DNA from: CAVPTL01 sp963708725
Lineage (GTDB): Bacteria; Actinomycetota; Thermoleophilia; Gaiellales; JAICJC01
Length of the DNA stretch: 64,000 nucleotides
NCBI GenBank assembly: GCA_963708725.1
Contig: CAVPTL010000010.1
Coordinates: 124,001 to 188,000 of the forward strand
Reading direction: 5' to 3'
Made by a program: the position numbers and the translations under genes. This document shows, in pieces, positions 43,367-53,851 of this stretch (its first letter is position 1; each line of letters opens with the position of its first letter). The notes beneath the pieces are model-generated. The model ran no database searches, was not told the origin of the DNA, and worked only from the letters and a program-made list of their open reading frames with translations.

Positions 43367-43999
43367 ATGCTTCGAACGATTGCCGTACTGCTTGCCGTTG
43401 GAGTGCTCGCGGCGGCGTTCCCCGCAGTCGCTCACGCCGGCCTCGCGCCCGGGTCTCACGGCAAGGCCGTGCTCGCTCTCCAAAAGAAACTGATCCGGCT
43501 CAAATACCTCGCCCACGCCGGCCGCACGGGAACCTACGGCCCGCGAACAGAGCAGGCCGTCATGGCCTTCCAGGGCTGGCGTGGACTACCACGCGACGGC
43601 GTCGCAGGGCCTTCCACCTTCAAGGCGTTGGCCAAGGCCAGCATTCCCCGGCCGTGGTCGCGCACCGTGCGCCACATGGAAGTCCACAAAGCCAAGCAGG
43701 TGTTGCTACTGATCGCAAAGGGCAAGGTCGTGCGTGCGATTCACGTGTCGACCGCGTCGCCCGGTCATGTCACACCATCGGGTCACTTCACGATCTATCG
43801 CAAAGAGGCGATGAGCTGGTCAGTGCCGTTCCATGTGTGGCTGCCGCTGGCCTCGTACTTCACGGGCGGATACGCGTTCCATCAGTATCCCGACGTACCC
43901 GGCTACCCGGCATCACACGGTTGCGTGCGGATCGCCCAGGGCGACGCCAGCATCGTGTGGAAGTGGGCGACGCTCGGTACTCGCGTTCGCGTCGGCTGA
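43367..43999 (+). CDS. L,D-transpeptidase with peptidoglycan-binding domain
   Basis: 210 aa exported enzyme. Signal peptide at residues 1-24 (LRTIAVLLAVGVLAAAFPAV), a PG_binding_1 repeat at about 28-90 (GSHGKAVLALQKKLIRLKYL, then GPRTEQAVMAFQGW), and a YkuD catalytic domain at about 102-210. The catalytic Cys lies in SHGCVRI with the upstream His in FHQYPDVPG. It forms 3-3 peptidoglycan crosslinks or attaches proteins to the wall. Confidence 0.9.
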   Translation: MLRTIAVLLAVGVLAAAFPAVAHAGLAPGSHGKAVLALQKKLIRLKYLAHAGRTGTYGPRTEQAVMAFQGWRGLPRDGVAGPSTFKALAKASIPRPWSRTVRHMEVHKAKQVLLLIAKGKVVRAIHVSTASPGHVTPSGHFTIYRKEAMSWSVPFHVWLPLASYFTGGYAFHQYPDVPGYPASHGCVRIAQGDASIVWKWATLGTRVRVG

Positions 44000-44048
44000 C
44001 GCTCGCCCGCTAACCTCCTTCGTCGACTGATCCCCTGGAGGAGCCCGC

Positions 44049-47000
44049 GTGGCACCCGACATTTTTGAGACCGCGTTTCGCTTGATCGCATTCGACTGGG
44101 ACGGCACGGCAGTGACGTCGCGCGCCGACCGCCCCACCGAACTCGCCGACGCGATGGAACAGCTGTTGATGGCCGGCGTCGCTCTGGTCGTCATCACCGG
44201 CACCAACGCCAACAACGTGTCGGGCCAGATTGCGCCTCTGCTCTCCGTCGAGGCTCGCAGCCGCCTCTATCTGATGGTCAACCGCGGGTCGGAGGTGTAC
44301 GCCTACGACGCCTCGGGGGAGCTCGAGCTGCTGTACCGCCGCGAGCCGACCCCGGAGGAGAACACCGCGCTCGACCGCACCGCCGAAGCGGTGCAGGCAC
44401 AGCTTCGCGACGCCTACGGCGTCGAAGTCGGGATCGTTTCCAACCGGCTCAACCGCCGAAAAATCGACCTGATTCCCGAACCGGCGTGGGCCGATCCGCC
44501 CAAGTCGCAGATCGGTGAGCTGCTCGCCGCGGTCGAGGAACGGCTCGAGCCCGTACCCGGAGGCATCGGCGCAGCCATCGATCTGGCCGGGCGGCTCGCG
44601 CACGAGAACGGCCTGCCCGACGCCCGCATCACGAGTGACGTGAAGCACATCGAGGTCGGCCTCACTGACAAGTCCGACTCGATCGCCTTCCTGATGCAGC
44701 GCCTGGCCCCGGCGCGGGCTATTCGCCCTCACGAAGTGCTGATCGGCGGCGATGAGTTTGGCCCCATCGCGGGTTTCGAAGGATCGGATTACCGCATGGT
44801 CACGAGGTTGGCCACCGGCGCCACACTGTTCTCCGTGGGCAAGGAGCCCAACGGCACGCCCACCGGCGTTCTGAACCTCGGTGGCGGGCCCGCACACTTC
44901 GTACAACTGCTGCGCGAGCAGGCGGCTCACGCTCGCAGCGGGCTGATGATCGAACCGCCGCCGAGGCGTCCCGCCGAGGACCCCGAGGGGGATCAGGGCT
45001 GGACGATCATCGGCGAGGGGTATGACCTCACGGCCGAGGCGTCCGAGGAAACGCTGTTCTCGCTCGTCAACCGCTACATGGGTGTCCGCGGCAGCACCGA
45101 CGAGCTCAATCCTTCGCGCACGCCGCGCGCGTTCGTGGCAGGGCTCTTCGACGGCGAGCTCCCCGGTGTCGAGGACCTGGTCGTGACCCCAGACTGGGTC
45201 GCTATCGAGCTGCACATCGACGGGCGGCCGTTCACGCCGTGGTCGTGGAACGTTCGAACCCACCGCCGCACGCTCGACTTGCGAGCGCTGCGACTGGATC
45301 GAGAACTGATCGTCGAAGACCCCGACGGCCGGGTGTTTGCGCTGCGCACAAGCCGCGTGCTGAGCCTCGCAAACCCACACCTCGGGGCGGTGCGGCTGTC
45401 GCTGGAGCTGGTGTCTGGCGAGCCTGCGCGGGTCTCGGTGCGGGCCGGCATCTGGGCCCGCGACCAAATCCGGCGACCTCCCCCACGTCGAGGTCACGGC
45501 CGCCGGCGACGCCGACGGCGTGGACATGCTTCACACCCGCACCCCGGGCGCCCGGGTCGCGGTCGACGTCGGCCAGGCGCTTGCGGCCAGGATCGGGCAC
45601 ACGCCGATCGAGGCGGCCCACGTTACCGACGAACACTTCTCCGGGCGCGAGTTCGATACCGAACTGACCCGCCACGCGCCGCTCGAGATCGATCGTCACG
45701 TGGCGGTCTTCACCGAGCGCGAGGAACCCGAGTCGGGCAGCAAAGCCGCCGACACCGCCCGCGGCTCACTCGCCGCGGGGTGGGATGCGCTAATCGAGGC
45801 GCACGCCTTGGCGTGGGCAAGCGCGTGGGCGAGATCCGATGTCGAGATCGACGAACCCGCCGCCCAGATCGGGATCCGGTTCGCGGTGGCCCAGCTGATC
45901 GCGGTCGCACCCCAGACGGGAAGCCGAACGTCGGTCGCGGCGAAAGGGCTCACGGGTGAGGGCTACAAGGGTCACGTGTTCTGGGACACGGATGTCTTTT
46001 TGATGCAGTTCTACGCCTACACCATGCCCGAGGTTGCCCGCGAGATCATCGAGTATCGGATCGGGACACTCCCGGCGGCGCGCCGAAACGCCGAAAATGC
46101 CGGGCTCGAAGGCGCGTGGTTCGCCTGGGAGAGCGCCGCCAGCGGCGAGGATGTCACCCCCGACTTCGTGGTCGGCCCCGGCGGCCGGAGGATGGAAGTA
46201 AAGACCGGCAAGCAGGAAATTCACGTCGTCAGCGACATCGTGCTTGCAATCGAGATGTACGTGCACGCCACCGGCGACGAGCAGATCCTCACACAGGGTG
46301 CCGCCGACCTGATCGTCGAAGCCGCGCGGTTTTACGCCACCCGAGGCGTCGAGACCGACCGCGGGTATGAAATCCACGACGTGATCGGGCCTGACGAGCT
46401 GCACGAGGACGTCAACAACAGCGCCTACACCAACTACCTCGGAGCGTGGACGATGCGCCGAGCGGCGGAGTTGGTCGATTCGGGCGTCACCGAGGCGCGT
46501 CCCGGCGAACCCGCGCGATGGCGTGATCTGGCCGACCGGATGGTGGTTCTGCGAACTGCGGACGGGCTGATCGAACAGCACGAGGGGTTTCTGTCGCTGC
46601 CGATCGCCGGCGAAGACCCGGTGGGCCGGGCCGAGCTTGCGTGGCAGCGCGACCGGATGGAGTGGCGTGACGTCAAGCAGGCAGACGTGGTGATGCTGAT
46701 GGCGCTGCTCGAACGCGAGTTCAGCTTCGAGCAACGACTCGGCAACTACCGCCTGTACGAACCGCTGACACGGCATTTGTCGTCACTCTCCGAGGCCGTC
46801 CACTCGCTCGTCGCGCGGAGAGTCCGGCTTGACGACGCCGCCGACGACTACTTCACCCGGGCGGTTGCCATCGACCTCTACGACAGCCGTGGGAACCGTC
46901 CCGAGGGCCTGCACATGGCCACTCAGGGCGGCCTGTGGCAGGCGGTCGTGTTGGGATGTGCCGGGCTCTCGGTCAGCGATGCGGTGCTCGTGCTCGATCC

Positions 47001-47208
47001 GCGGCTTGCGCCGGGTTGGACCCGGTTGCGGTTCTCACTCACCCACCACGGCGTCCCGGGCACCGTGACGCTCACGCACACGAGCGCCACAGTCGAGGCC
47101 AACGGCGGGTCGATCGCCGTCGAGATCGGCGGCACCCGGGCGACTGCCACCGAGCACCACCCGGTGCAACTGGTGCGCGATGGCGACGCCTGGCGCCCGC
47201 GCGCATGA
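44049..47208 (+). pseudogene. HAD phosphatase-GH65 fusion, single frameshift
   Basis: Two overlapping frames that join near 45455-45464 give one protein of about 1052 aa. The N-terminal HAD domain has FDWDGTAV (D16, D18), ITGTN and GGDEFGP. The C-terminal part is a glycoside hydrolase 65 (trehalose/kojibiose phosphorylase-type) with GHVFWDTD and the catalytic Glu in IGPDELHEDVNN. A similar order occurs in mycobacterial OtsB1. Removing one base in the GGGCCCGC run restores the reading frame, so it may be a sequencing error. GTG start, GGAGGA upstream. Confidence 0.75.
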
Positions 47209-47229
47209 GCGGCCGGTAGCATTGACCTG

Positions 47230-48174
47230 ATGGCGCCGACAAAACTTCTCCTGGCATCGCCGCGCGGATACTGCGCCGGTGTCGATCGTGCAGTCGACAC
47301 CGTCGAGCGTGCATTGGAGCATTTCGGCGCCCCGGTCTATGTCCGCAAGGAGATCGTGCACAACCACCATGTCGTGTCCGAACTGACGGATCGCGGGGCG
47401 GTGTTCGTGGACTCCGAGCTGGACGTCCCCATTGGCGCGGTGGTTGTCCTGTCTGCCCATGGTGTCGCTCCGGAGGTGTACGAGCGCAGTCGGGAGCGCG
47501 ACCTGCACGTCCTCGACGCGACCTGCCCGCTGGTAACCAAAGTCCACACCGAGGCGCGGAAATACGCGGCCCAGGGTTACTCGATCGTCCTGATTGGCCA
47601 TGAGGGTCACGAGGAGGTCGTGGGCACGATGGGCGAGGCCCCCGACTCGATCCAGCTGATTGGATCGGTGGCCGAGATCGACGCGCTCGAGATCCCCGAC
47701 CCCGACCGCGTTGCCTACATCACGCAGACCACGCTCTCGGTCGACGAGACCGTCGAGATCATCGGAGCGCTGCGGGAGCGCTTCCCCAAGGTCGTTGGCC
47801 CCAAGAACGATGACATCTGTTACGCGACCCAGAACCGCCAGAATGCGGTCAAAGAGCTCGCCCAAGACGTCGACCTGGTGCTCGTGATCGGTTCGCGCAA
47901 CTCCTCGAACTCCAACCGCCTGGTTGACGTGACTCGCGAGTTGGGAGTTCCCGCCCACCTGATCGACGACGAGACCGGCATCGACCCGGCGTGGTTCGAA
48001 GGTGTCACCACGGTCGGGATCACGTCCGGAGCGTCCGCTCCCGAGTCACTTGTCACCCGTGTCGTCGAGTACTTCCGGGCGCTGGGCGTCACCGAGGTCA
48101 GCTCGCACGACCTGGTCGATGAGAACGTGCACTTCCAGCTGCCACGTCAGCTGCGCCGCGCCATCGGCGCCTAG
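47230..48174 (+). CDS. ispH: 4-hydroxy-3-methylbut-2-enyl diphosphate reductase
   Basis: 314 aa. Last step of the MEP isoprenoid pathway, making IPP and DMAPP. The [4Fe-4S] cysteines are C15 (PRGYCAGVDRA), C99 (DATCPLV) and C197 (DICYATQNRQ). The catalytic E/H region HNHHVVSEL and the TSGASAPE motif are present. TAGCAT (47217-47222) lies 7 nt before the ATG (leaderless) and 14 bp after the HAD-GH65 stop. Confidence 0.95.
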   Translation: MAPTKLLLASPRGYCAGVDRAVDTVERALEHFGAPVYVRKEIVHNHHVVSELTDRGAVFVDSELDVPIGAVVVLSAHGVAPEVYERSRERDLHVLDATCPLVTKVHTEARKYAAQGYSIVLIGHEGHEEVVGTMGEAPDSIQLIGSVAEIDALEIPDPDRVAYITQTTLSVDETVEIIGALRERFPKVVGPKNDDICYATQNRQNAVKELAQDVDLVLVIGSRNSSNSNRLVDVTRELGVPAHLIDDETGIDPAWFEGVTTVGITSGASAPESLVTRVVEYFRALGVTEVSSHDLVDENVHFQLPRQLRRAIGA

Positions 48175-48177
48175 CTC

Positions 48178-50019
48178 CTAGCGCAGGACGAGCAGCGCGT
48201 CGATATCGACGGCCGGCCGGCCCTTGGTGCCGAGGCACACGATCCGGATCGAGTGGGTGCCATTGGCTGTCCACCCGCGGGTGAACACCACGCGGCGGCG
48301 GAGCAGCGTCTTGGAGTGGAGGTCGACGGTTTTGATCGCCTTGCCATCGATGTACACCCGCGCCTTACCGCGCAGCGAGGACTTGGAGGCGACCCAGGCG
48401 ACCTGCCGGCCGGTGAATGTCAGCGCGGCGGAGGAGTTCTTCTTCGACGTGCTGGTGATCGTCCCACCGGATGTCCCTGGCGAGCGCAGCTTGTGCCAGA
48501 CGCCGCGGTACTTGATGCCGCCGTTGGCGTTCTGGTGCATGACGATCCGAGCGCTCTTTCCCGCGATATAGCCAGGGGTGTTGTCCGAGCAGTCGACCGG
48601 CTGCACCGAGTAGTGGTAGACCTTGGTGCCGGGGGCGATCGAGCGTGCCACCGTCGTGTTGGTGGGACGGGCGGGAACCACGCTCACCACCGAGCCGGCG
48701 TTGATCTTTTGGTGGACGCGATAGCGGCAGATGCCCGAGAGGTTGTCGCGGCCTTTCCACGCAAGCGTGACGGGCACGGTGGGGCCGATGATCGTGCCAA
48801 CCACCATGTGAACGTTGGGTAGCGTCGAGAGCGTCGGTGCGGTGGTGTCGGACACCGAGTCCTTGAAGTGCGCAAAGCCCTGCTGAGCCAGCGCCCCGAC
48901 CTTGGTGAAGTCGCCGCCGACGTATGCGTCCTGGCCATAGCCGAGCACCGGCCACACGCCGAGGATCTGGTTGAAGTCAGGCGACCAGCTGAGATCGACC
49001 TTGCCAGTCTGGAGGTTGATCGCCGCGGCGTGGTGCCGCACCTGGGCACCAAGCTTGTTGAAGTGACCACCGACGAGCAGCAATCCGTGATAGACCGACA
49101 CCGACGCCACGTCGCCGTCAGGCGACGCCGTCCAGATCAGCCGGCCATTGGCGATGTTGTACTTGGGCAGGTGACCGCCGCCACCACCACCGCCGGCGTA
49201 GAGCGCCGTCGAAGTGGCTGCGAAGCTCAAAATCTCGTACTTGGGGTGAGACATCCAGGGCAGGAGCGCGCCGGTACTGGAGGAGAGCGCCGCGAGGTGG
49301 GCGCTCTTTTTGCCGCCGACCAGGCTGAACAGGCCACCCACGAAGATCCGCGAGCCGTTGGGCGAGATCAGAAGCGCGCGTACCGCCTGGTTCGGCCCGT
49401 TGTGCGCCGCCCAGGGCAGCAGCTTTCCGGTACTCGAGACCGCGGCCAGCCGCTTGCGGTGGGCGTTGCCGATGGCGTTGAACTCTCCGCCGAAGAACAC
49501 GCGGGTGCCCATCGTCACGATTGAGTACACCGCGCCGCCGTTGGCGCGAGGGGCCCAGCTCAAAACCGCACCGGCCGCGGCGGCTGACATCGCTGCGATG
49601 TGGTTTCGGTTCTTGCCGCCGACCACTGTGAAATCGCCGCCGGCGTACACCGTGCCGCCGCCCGGGCCCATGGCCAGCGTGCGCACAGTGCGATTTGCGT
49701 TGGGGTTCCATGCCAGCAGCGCTCCGGTCGCAGCGCTGAAGGCCGCCAGGTTGTTGCGCGTCACCTCACCGGTACCGACGGGGTCGCCCGCGGGCCGAAC
49801 CGACGTGAACGCACCGCCGATGTACACAACCCCGTTTGACCGGATGATCGTGTGCACCGTGCCGTTGGTCTGGTAGGAGGTGGGCTCAACCGACCCCTGC
49901 AAGGCGGCAAGCGCCGTGGCCGAGGTCGCCGCAAAGGCGAGGCCCGCGATTGCGAGCACAGCAAGGCCGCGCCGGAGCAGCGCAGTCGGAGCGACGGAAG
50001 TCAGCCGGGAGGGAGTCAT
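48178..50019 (-). CDS. Secreted beta-propeller (delta-60 repeat) protein with Ig/Fn tail
   Basis: 613 aa, exported. Signal peptide (residues about 12-38), then at least six blades of the delta-60/NHL-like repeat seen as VYIGGAFTSV, VYAGGDFTVVG, VFFGGEFNAIG, IFVGGLFSLVG, LLVGGHFNKLG and AYVGGDFTKVG spaced about 45-60 residues. Then an Fn3/Ig-like module (TLAWKGRDNLSG) and a carbohydrate-binding-like C-terminus (TANGTHSIRIVCLG). A Gly run (residues about 300-307) sits in one blade. Probable cell-surface or matrix protein. Confidence 0.85.
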   Translation of the reverse strand: MTPSRLTSVAPTALLRRGLAVLAIAGLAFAATSATALAALQGSVEPTSYQTNGTVHTIIRSNGVVYIGGAFTSVRPAGDPVGTGEVTRNNLAAFSAATGALLAWNPNANRTVRTLAMGPGGGTVYAGGDFTVVGGKNRNHIAAMSAAAAGAVLSWAPRANGGAVYSIVTMGTRVFFGGEFNAIGNAHRKRLAAVSSTGKLLPWAAHNGPNQAVRALLISPNGSRIFVGGLFSLVGGKKSAHLAALSSSTGALLPWMSHPKYEILSFAATSTALYAGGGGGGGHLPKYNIANGRLIWTASPDGDVASVSVYHGLLLVGGHFNKLGAQVRHHAAAINLQTGKVDLSWSPDFNQILGVWPVLGYGQDAYVGGDFTKVGALAQQGFAHFKDSVSDTTAPTLSTLPNVHMVVGTIIGPTVPVTLAWKGRDNLSGICRYRVHQKINAGSVVSVVPARPTNTTVARSIAPGTKVYHYSVQPVDCSDNTPGYIAGKSARIVMHQNANGGIKYRGVWHKLRSPGTSGGTITSTSKKNSSAALTFTGRQVAWVASKSSLRGKARVYIDGKAIKTVDLHSKTLLRRRVVFTRGWTANGTHSIRIVCLGTKGRPAVDIDALLVLR

Positions 50020-50108
50020 ACGTACCTGGGCACTAGTGTCCGTTGATTCGGCCCCGGAGTCAAATCCCCTCGGCCCGATTTGTTGGGAGGCGATGTGGGA
50101 ATCGCCAC

Positions 50109-50462
50109 TCAGCGAGTGGCCAAACGCCACGTCCACCGACCGCGCGGCTGTGCTTCCAGCTCGATCTCGGCTGCAAACAGGTCGTCCTGGGCATCGGCGT
50201 CGCGGGTGAAATCACAGGCGTCCAGACGACTCTCGATCAACTCGGGATACTCACGCTCAAAGCTGATGCAGGCGTGCATCTGCTCGAGGCTGAGGCTGAG
50301 CGAGCGAGCCGCGGCCGACGCGGATCCGTCGTGGTCGCGGATGGCGAGCAGGACGTCGGCGACTTCGAACGGGGAGTTGGACACACACGGCGCGGGATCG
50401 CCACCGAGGTCATTGCGCAGCTCGATCATGGGCGAGGTGAAACGCGGGAGCGAGAGAGGCAC
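50109..50462 (-). CDS. DUF433-like HTH protein
   Basis: About 117 aa. The core PFEVADVLLAIRDHDGSASA and EREYPELIESRLDACDF resembles the DUF433/VapB-type HTH found in many antitoxins. The tail is acidic then Arg-rich. The GTG at 50462 is chosen for an AAAGGG upstream; ATG 50429 is an alternative. There is no recognisable toxin partner next to it. Confidence 0.5.
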   Translation of the reverse strand: MPLSLPRFTSPMIELRNDLGGDPAPCVSNSPFEVADVLLAIRDHDGSASAAARSLSLSLEQMHACISFEREYPELIESRLDACDFTRDADAQDDLFAAEIELEAQPRGRWTWRLATR

Positions 50463-50530
50463 GGGGAGCCCTTTGGTTGGGACGGCGGGGTGCCGGCACG
50501 TTGGGAGGCGACACGAGGGGGAGATCGCGC

Positions 50531-50549
50531 CGGTACCTATCAAGTACCG
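50531..50549. other. 6-bp perfect hairpin upstream of the DUF433-like gene
   Basis: CGGTAC (50531-50536) pairs with GTACCG (50544-50549) around a 7-nt loop. It lies between the ileS terminator and the DUF433-like gene, so it could be an operator or a leader stem. Confidence 0.3.
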
Positions 50550-50567
50550 ATCAGCGCCCGCCACCGC

Positions 50568-50585
50568 ATCCCCCTGCCTGGGGAT
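50568..50585 (-). terminator. Hairpin downstream of ileS
   Basis: A 6-bp GC-rich stem (50568-50573 with 50580-50585) with a 6-nt loop, about 32 bp past the ileS stop codon on the minus strand. No U-tract. Confidence 0.4.
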
Positions 50586-50616
50586 CCGTCACCAACCGAA
50601 CGGGGGGTATCCGTCC

Positions 50617-53600
50617 CTAGTGCGGGGCGATTCGAAGATCGTCGCCCGGCTCCAGCGTCACCGCCAATGTCTCGGCCGCGATCCGGTCGCCGTGCTCGCG
50701 GAACGCCTCGGTGACCTGTCCGTCGTCGGCCGGGTAGGTGATCACGATCCGGTCGGTCAACTCCATGCCGGCGTCGGCCCGCATCTGGTTGATCGTGCGG
50801 ATCAGATCGCGAGCCACGCCCTCCACGGCGAGCTGCGGAGTGATCTCGGTGTCGAGCACGACGGCGAACCCGTCACCGTCCACAACCGAAAACCCGGGCC
50901 GGGCGCGCGTGCGGAGCTCGAACTCGCCGGGCTCGAGCCGCCAGTCGCCCACATCCACCCCGCCGTCTGAGAGCGAGAACTCTCCCTCGCGAAGCAGGCC
51001 GCGGATCACCCCCAGGTCGCGTCCGAGCTTCGGACCAAGCACCTTCAGGATCGGCATGACCTCGACCTCGGCGAACTCATCGCTCGACTCGGCCAGCTGC
51101 ACCTCCTTGACCCCGAGCTCACCTGCGACCAGATCGATGTGGGTCGCGACCGCCTGCCGCCGGCGGGGATCGTGAGTGACCACCGTCGCTGCCCGAAGCG
51201 GCTGGCGCAGCTTGATGCCAGCGTCGTTACGGGCGCTGTGGCCGAGCGTGACGACCGAGCGCACCGCGCTCATCTGCTCGAGCAAGGCCGCGTCGGCGAG
51301 AGCGTGGTCGACCGTGGGATAGCCAGCATGGTGGACGCTCGCAGGCGCATCCTGGCAGGCACCGCGTACGAGGTTCTGCCACAGCTCATCGGCCAGGAAC
51401 GGCATCACCGGCGCGACGCATCGGATCGCTTGCACCAATGCGTACCACAGCGATTCGTGGGCGGCGCGCTTGTCATCGACATCGTCCGACTTCCAAAACC
51501 GCGGGCGCGACAGCCGCACATACCAGTTCGATAGATCGTCGACGAAGGCCTCGAACGCGCGCACCAGCCGAGGGGAGTCGTACACGTCGAGCGCCGCGGT
51601 GCACTCCCCGATCAACCCCTGAGTCGCCGCCACCAGCCACCGGTCGAGCTCCCGCGACGTGCTCGGGCCTCGCTCGAGTACCTCGAGATCCGGGTGATGC
51701 TCATCGATGTTGGCATACAGCACGAAGAACGCATAGACGTTCCACAGCCGCAGCAGCCGGGTCTTGACCGCGCCGGCAGGCCCATATCCGAAGTTCAGAT
51801 TCTGGGCTGGGGGCTGGGCGGCGTACATCCACCGCATAACGTCGGCGCCCATCTCCTCGATGGCGTCGTCGAACCAGATCGCGTTACCCCACGACTTGTG
51901 CATCGGCCGGCCGGTCTCGTCGTTCACCTTCTCGTACGTCAGCACCCGGTCGTACGGTGCACGCCCGTCGAGCACGACGCCCATGAACAGCATCGAGTAG
52001 AACCACAGCCGGATCTGTTCACGCATCTCGGTGACCCAGTCGGCCGGGTACCACTGTTGCCAGTAGTCGTTGTCGGGCAGGTCGGCTTTCGTGACGCCCT
52101 CACCGGCACCCGCCGCGTAGCCGCCGGGGATCGCGTGCTCGCGCTCCCAGCCCATCGTCGAGAACGGCACGATCCCGGCGTCCAGCCAGCAATCGCCCAC
52201 GTCCTTCAAGCGGTGGGCCTCACCACCGCACTCGCCGCAAGCGATGACCACATCGTCGATCCACGGCCGGTGCAACTCGGTCAGGTTCTCGGTACCGGAG
52301 ATCGCGCGTTCCAACAGGTCATCCTGCGACGAAACGACGGTCATGTGCCCGTCTTCGCAGAAATAGAATGGCAGCGGCAAGCCCCAGTAGCGCTTGCGGC
52401 TGATGCACCAGTCGCCCATGTTGCGAAGCCAGTCCTCCATCCGCTTGCCGTACTGCGGCGGCGTCCACTCCACCTTGCGAGCCGCCTCGATCATCGGCTG
52501 TCGCACCTCGTCGCAGCGGATGAACCACTCGTCGACCAGCCGGTAGATCAGCTCGGTGCCGCAGCGCCAGCACACGGGATAGCGATGGGTCAACTCGCCG
52601 GCCTCCACCAGCCGCCCGCGCTGGCCGAGATCCTCGATCACCAGCGGCGCCGCCTCGGCGGTGTGCTTGGCGTGCAGCCAGCCATAATCGTTGGTGAACG
52701 CCCCGGCCTCGTCGACCGGCACCAGCGTCGCCAGCCCCTCCTTCTGACCGAGCTCGAAGTCCTCGGCGCCGCAGCCCGGGGCGATATGGACGATGCCGGT
52801 GCCCTCCTCCATCGACACCTCGTCCCACGCGACCACCCGATGCTCGAGGCCCGCCGCGGCCGGGAACTCGTCGAACGGGCCGACGTAGGACAGGCCGACA
52901 AGCTCGGATCCAGGCACGCTGCCGACGACTTTGCCGCGCACCGGTACGTGATCGAGGCGGTCGGCGGCGACGTAGTCGATGCCGACGTTGGTCTGGACGC
53001 GGGCGTACTGCGCATCGGCGCGCACCGCCGCGGCCACGTTGGCCGGAAGCGTCCACGGGGTGGTCGTCCACACCACCAGGTACTCGTGTTCGCGACCGAC
53101 GATCGGGAGCCGCACATACAGCGACGGGTGGGTGATGTCTTTGTAGGAGTCGATCAGCTCATGCTGTGACAGCGAGGTGCCGCAGCGCGGGCACCACGGC
53201 ATCGACTTGTGACCGCGGTACAGCCACCCCAGATCGTCGCAGCGTTTGAGGAACTTCCAGATGTCCGAGATATTGGGATCGGTCATCGTGTAGTACGACT
53301 TGTCCCAGTCCATCCACTGCCCGAGCCGTTTGGAGTGCTCGGTCAGCTGACCCGCGTAGGTCGCCACCCGGTCACGACAGGCGATCGCAAATCGCTCCAG
53401 GCCATACTCCTCGATCTCGGGCTTGGAGTTGAGCCCAAGCTCCTTCTCCACCCCCACCTCCACCCACAGACCCTGGCAGTCAAAGCCGTTCTGGTAGCGC
53501 TGATCGTGGCCGAGCATGGCGTGATACCGCTGCCAGATGTCTTTGATCGTGCGGCCCCAGCCATGGTGCACACCCATCGCGTTGTTCGCGGTGATGGGAC

Positions 53601-53742
53601 CGTCGATGAAGCTGAAACGCTCGTTGCCGCGGTTGGCATCGCGCAGCACCTCGAATGTGCGCTCGCGCTCCCAACGCTCCAGGGCGCGGTGTTCGAGGGC
53701 GATATGGTCGGGCTTGGGTGGGACCTGCTCAAATGGCGGCAT
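50617..53742 (-). CDS. ileS: Isoleucine-tRNA ligase, variant class I type
   Basis: 1041 aa. Charges tRNA-Ile. The HIGH-region motif is VHHGWGRT (about residue 57) and the KMSKS-region motif reads MHKSWGN, both modified from the consensus. The editing (CP1) domain lies at about 200-400, with zinc-like CxxC pairs at CPRCG (about 184) and CGECGG (about 500). The C-terminal anticodon-binding and all-alpha extension is full length. Similar variants occur in Chloroflexi and deep Actinobacteria. TAGAAT (53755-53750) lies 7 nt before the ATG (leaderless). Confidence 0.87.
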   Translation of the reverse strand: MPPFEQVPPKPDHIALEHRALERWERERTFEVLRDANRGNERFSFIDGPITANNAMGVHHGWGRTIKDIWQRYHAMLGHDQRYQNGFDCQGLWVEVGVEKELGLNSKPEIEEYGLERFAIACRDRVATYAGQLTEHSKRLGQWMDWDKSYYTMTDPNISDIWKFLKRCDDLGWLYRGHKSMPWCPRCGTSLSQHELIDSYKDITHPSLYVRLPIVGREHEYLVVWTTTPWTLPANVAAAVRADAQYARVQTNVGIDYVAADRLDHVPVRGKVVGSVPGSELVGLSYVGPFDEFPAAAGLEHRVVAWDEVSMEEGTGIVHIAPGCGAEDFELGQKEGLATLVPVDEAGAFTNDYGWLHAKHTAEAAPLVIEDLGQRGRLVEAGELTHRYPVCWRCGTELIYRLVDEWFIRCDEVRQPMIEAARKVEWTPPQYGKRMEDWLRNMGDWCISRKRYWGLPLPFYFCEDGHMTVVSSQDDLLERAISGTENLTELHRPWIDDVVIACGECGGEAHRLKDVGDCWLDAGIVPFSTMGWEREHAIPGGYAAGAGEGVTKADLPDNDYWQQWYPADWVTEMREQIRLWFYSMLFMGVVLDGRAPYDRVLTYEKVNDETGRPMHKSWGNAIWFDDAIEEMGADVMRWMYAAQPPAQNLNFGYGPAGAVKTRLLRLWNVYAFFVLYANIDEHHPDLEVLERGPSTSRELDRWLVAATQGLIGECTAALDVYDSPRLVRAFEAFVDDLSNWYVRLSRPRFWKSDDVDDKRAAHESLWYALVQAIRCVAPVMPFLADELWQNLVRGACQDAPASVHHAGYPTVDHALADAALLEQMSAVRSVVTLGHSARNDAGIKLRQPLRAATVVTHDPRRRQAVATHIDLVAGELGVKEVQLAESSDEFAEVEVMPILKVLGPKLGRDLGVIRGLLREGEFSLSDGGVDVGDWRLEPGEFELRTRARPGFSVVDGDGFAVVLDTEITPQLAVEGVARDLIRTINQMRADAGMELTDRIVITYPADDGQVTEAFREHGDRIAAETLAVTLEPGDDLRIAPH

Positions 53743-53749
53743 GCGCGGG

Positions 53750-53755
53750 ATTCTA
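53750..53755 (-). promoter_or_regulatory. -10 TAGAAT of ileS, leaderless
   Basis: It ends 7 nt before the ileS ATG. A T-box-like UGGUACCGC at about 53828-53836 (minus strand) lies upstream of this promoter, so it is not in the ileS transcript predicted here. Confidence 0.5.
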
Positions 53756-53851
53756 TTGCGCGCGCAGGCCGGCCTCGCCAGGGTGGCGCCGACGCCGGGG
53801 CACAGGCGTCAGAACCGCGGGGGGCGGCGGTACCAGTGGGATTTCGACCGA

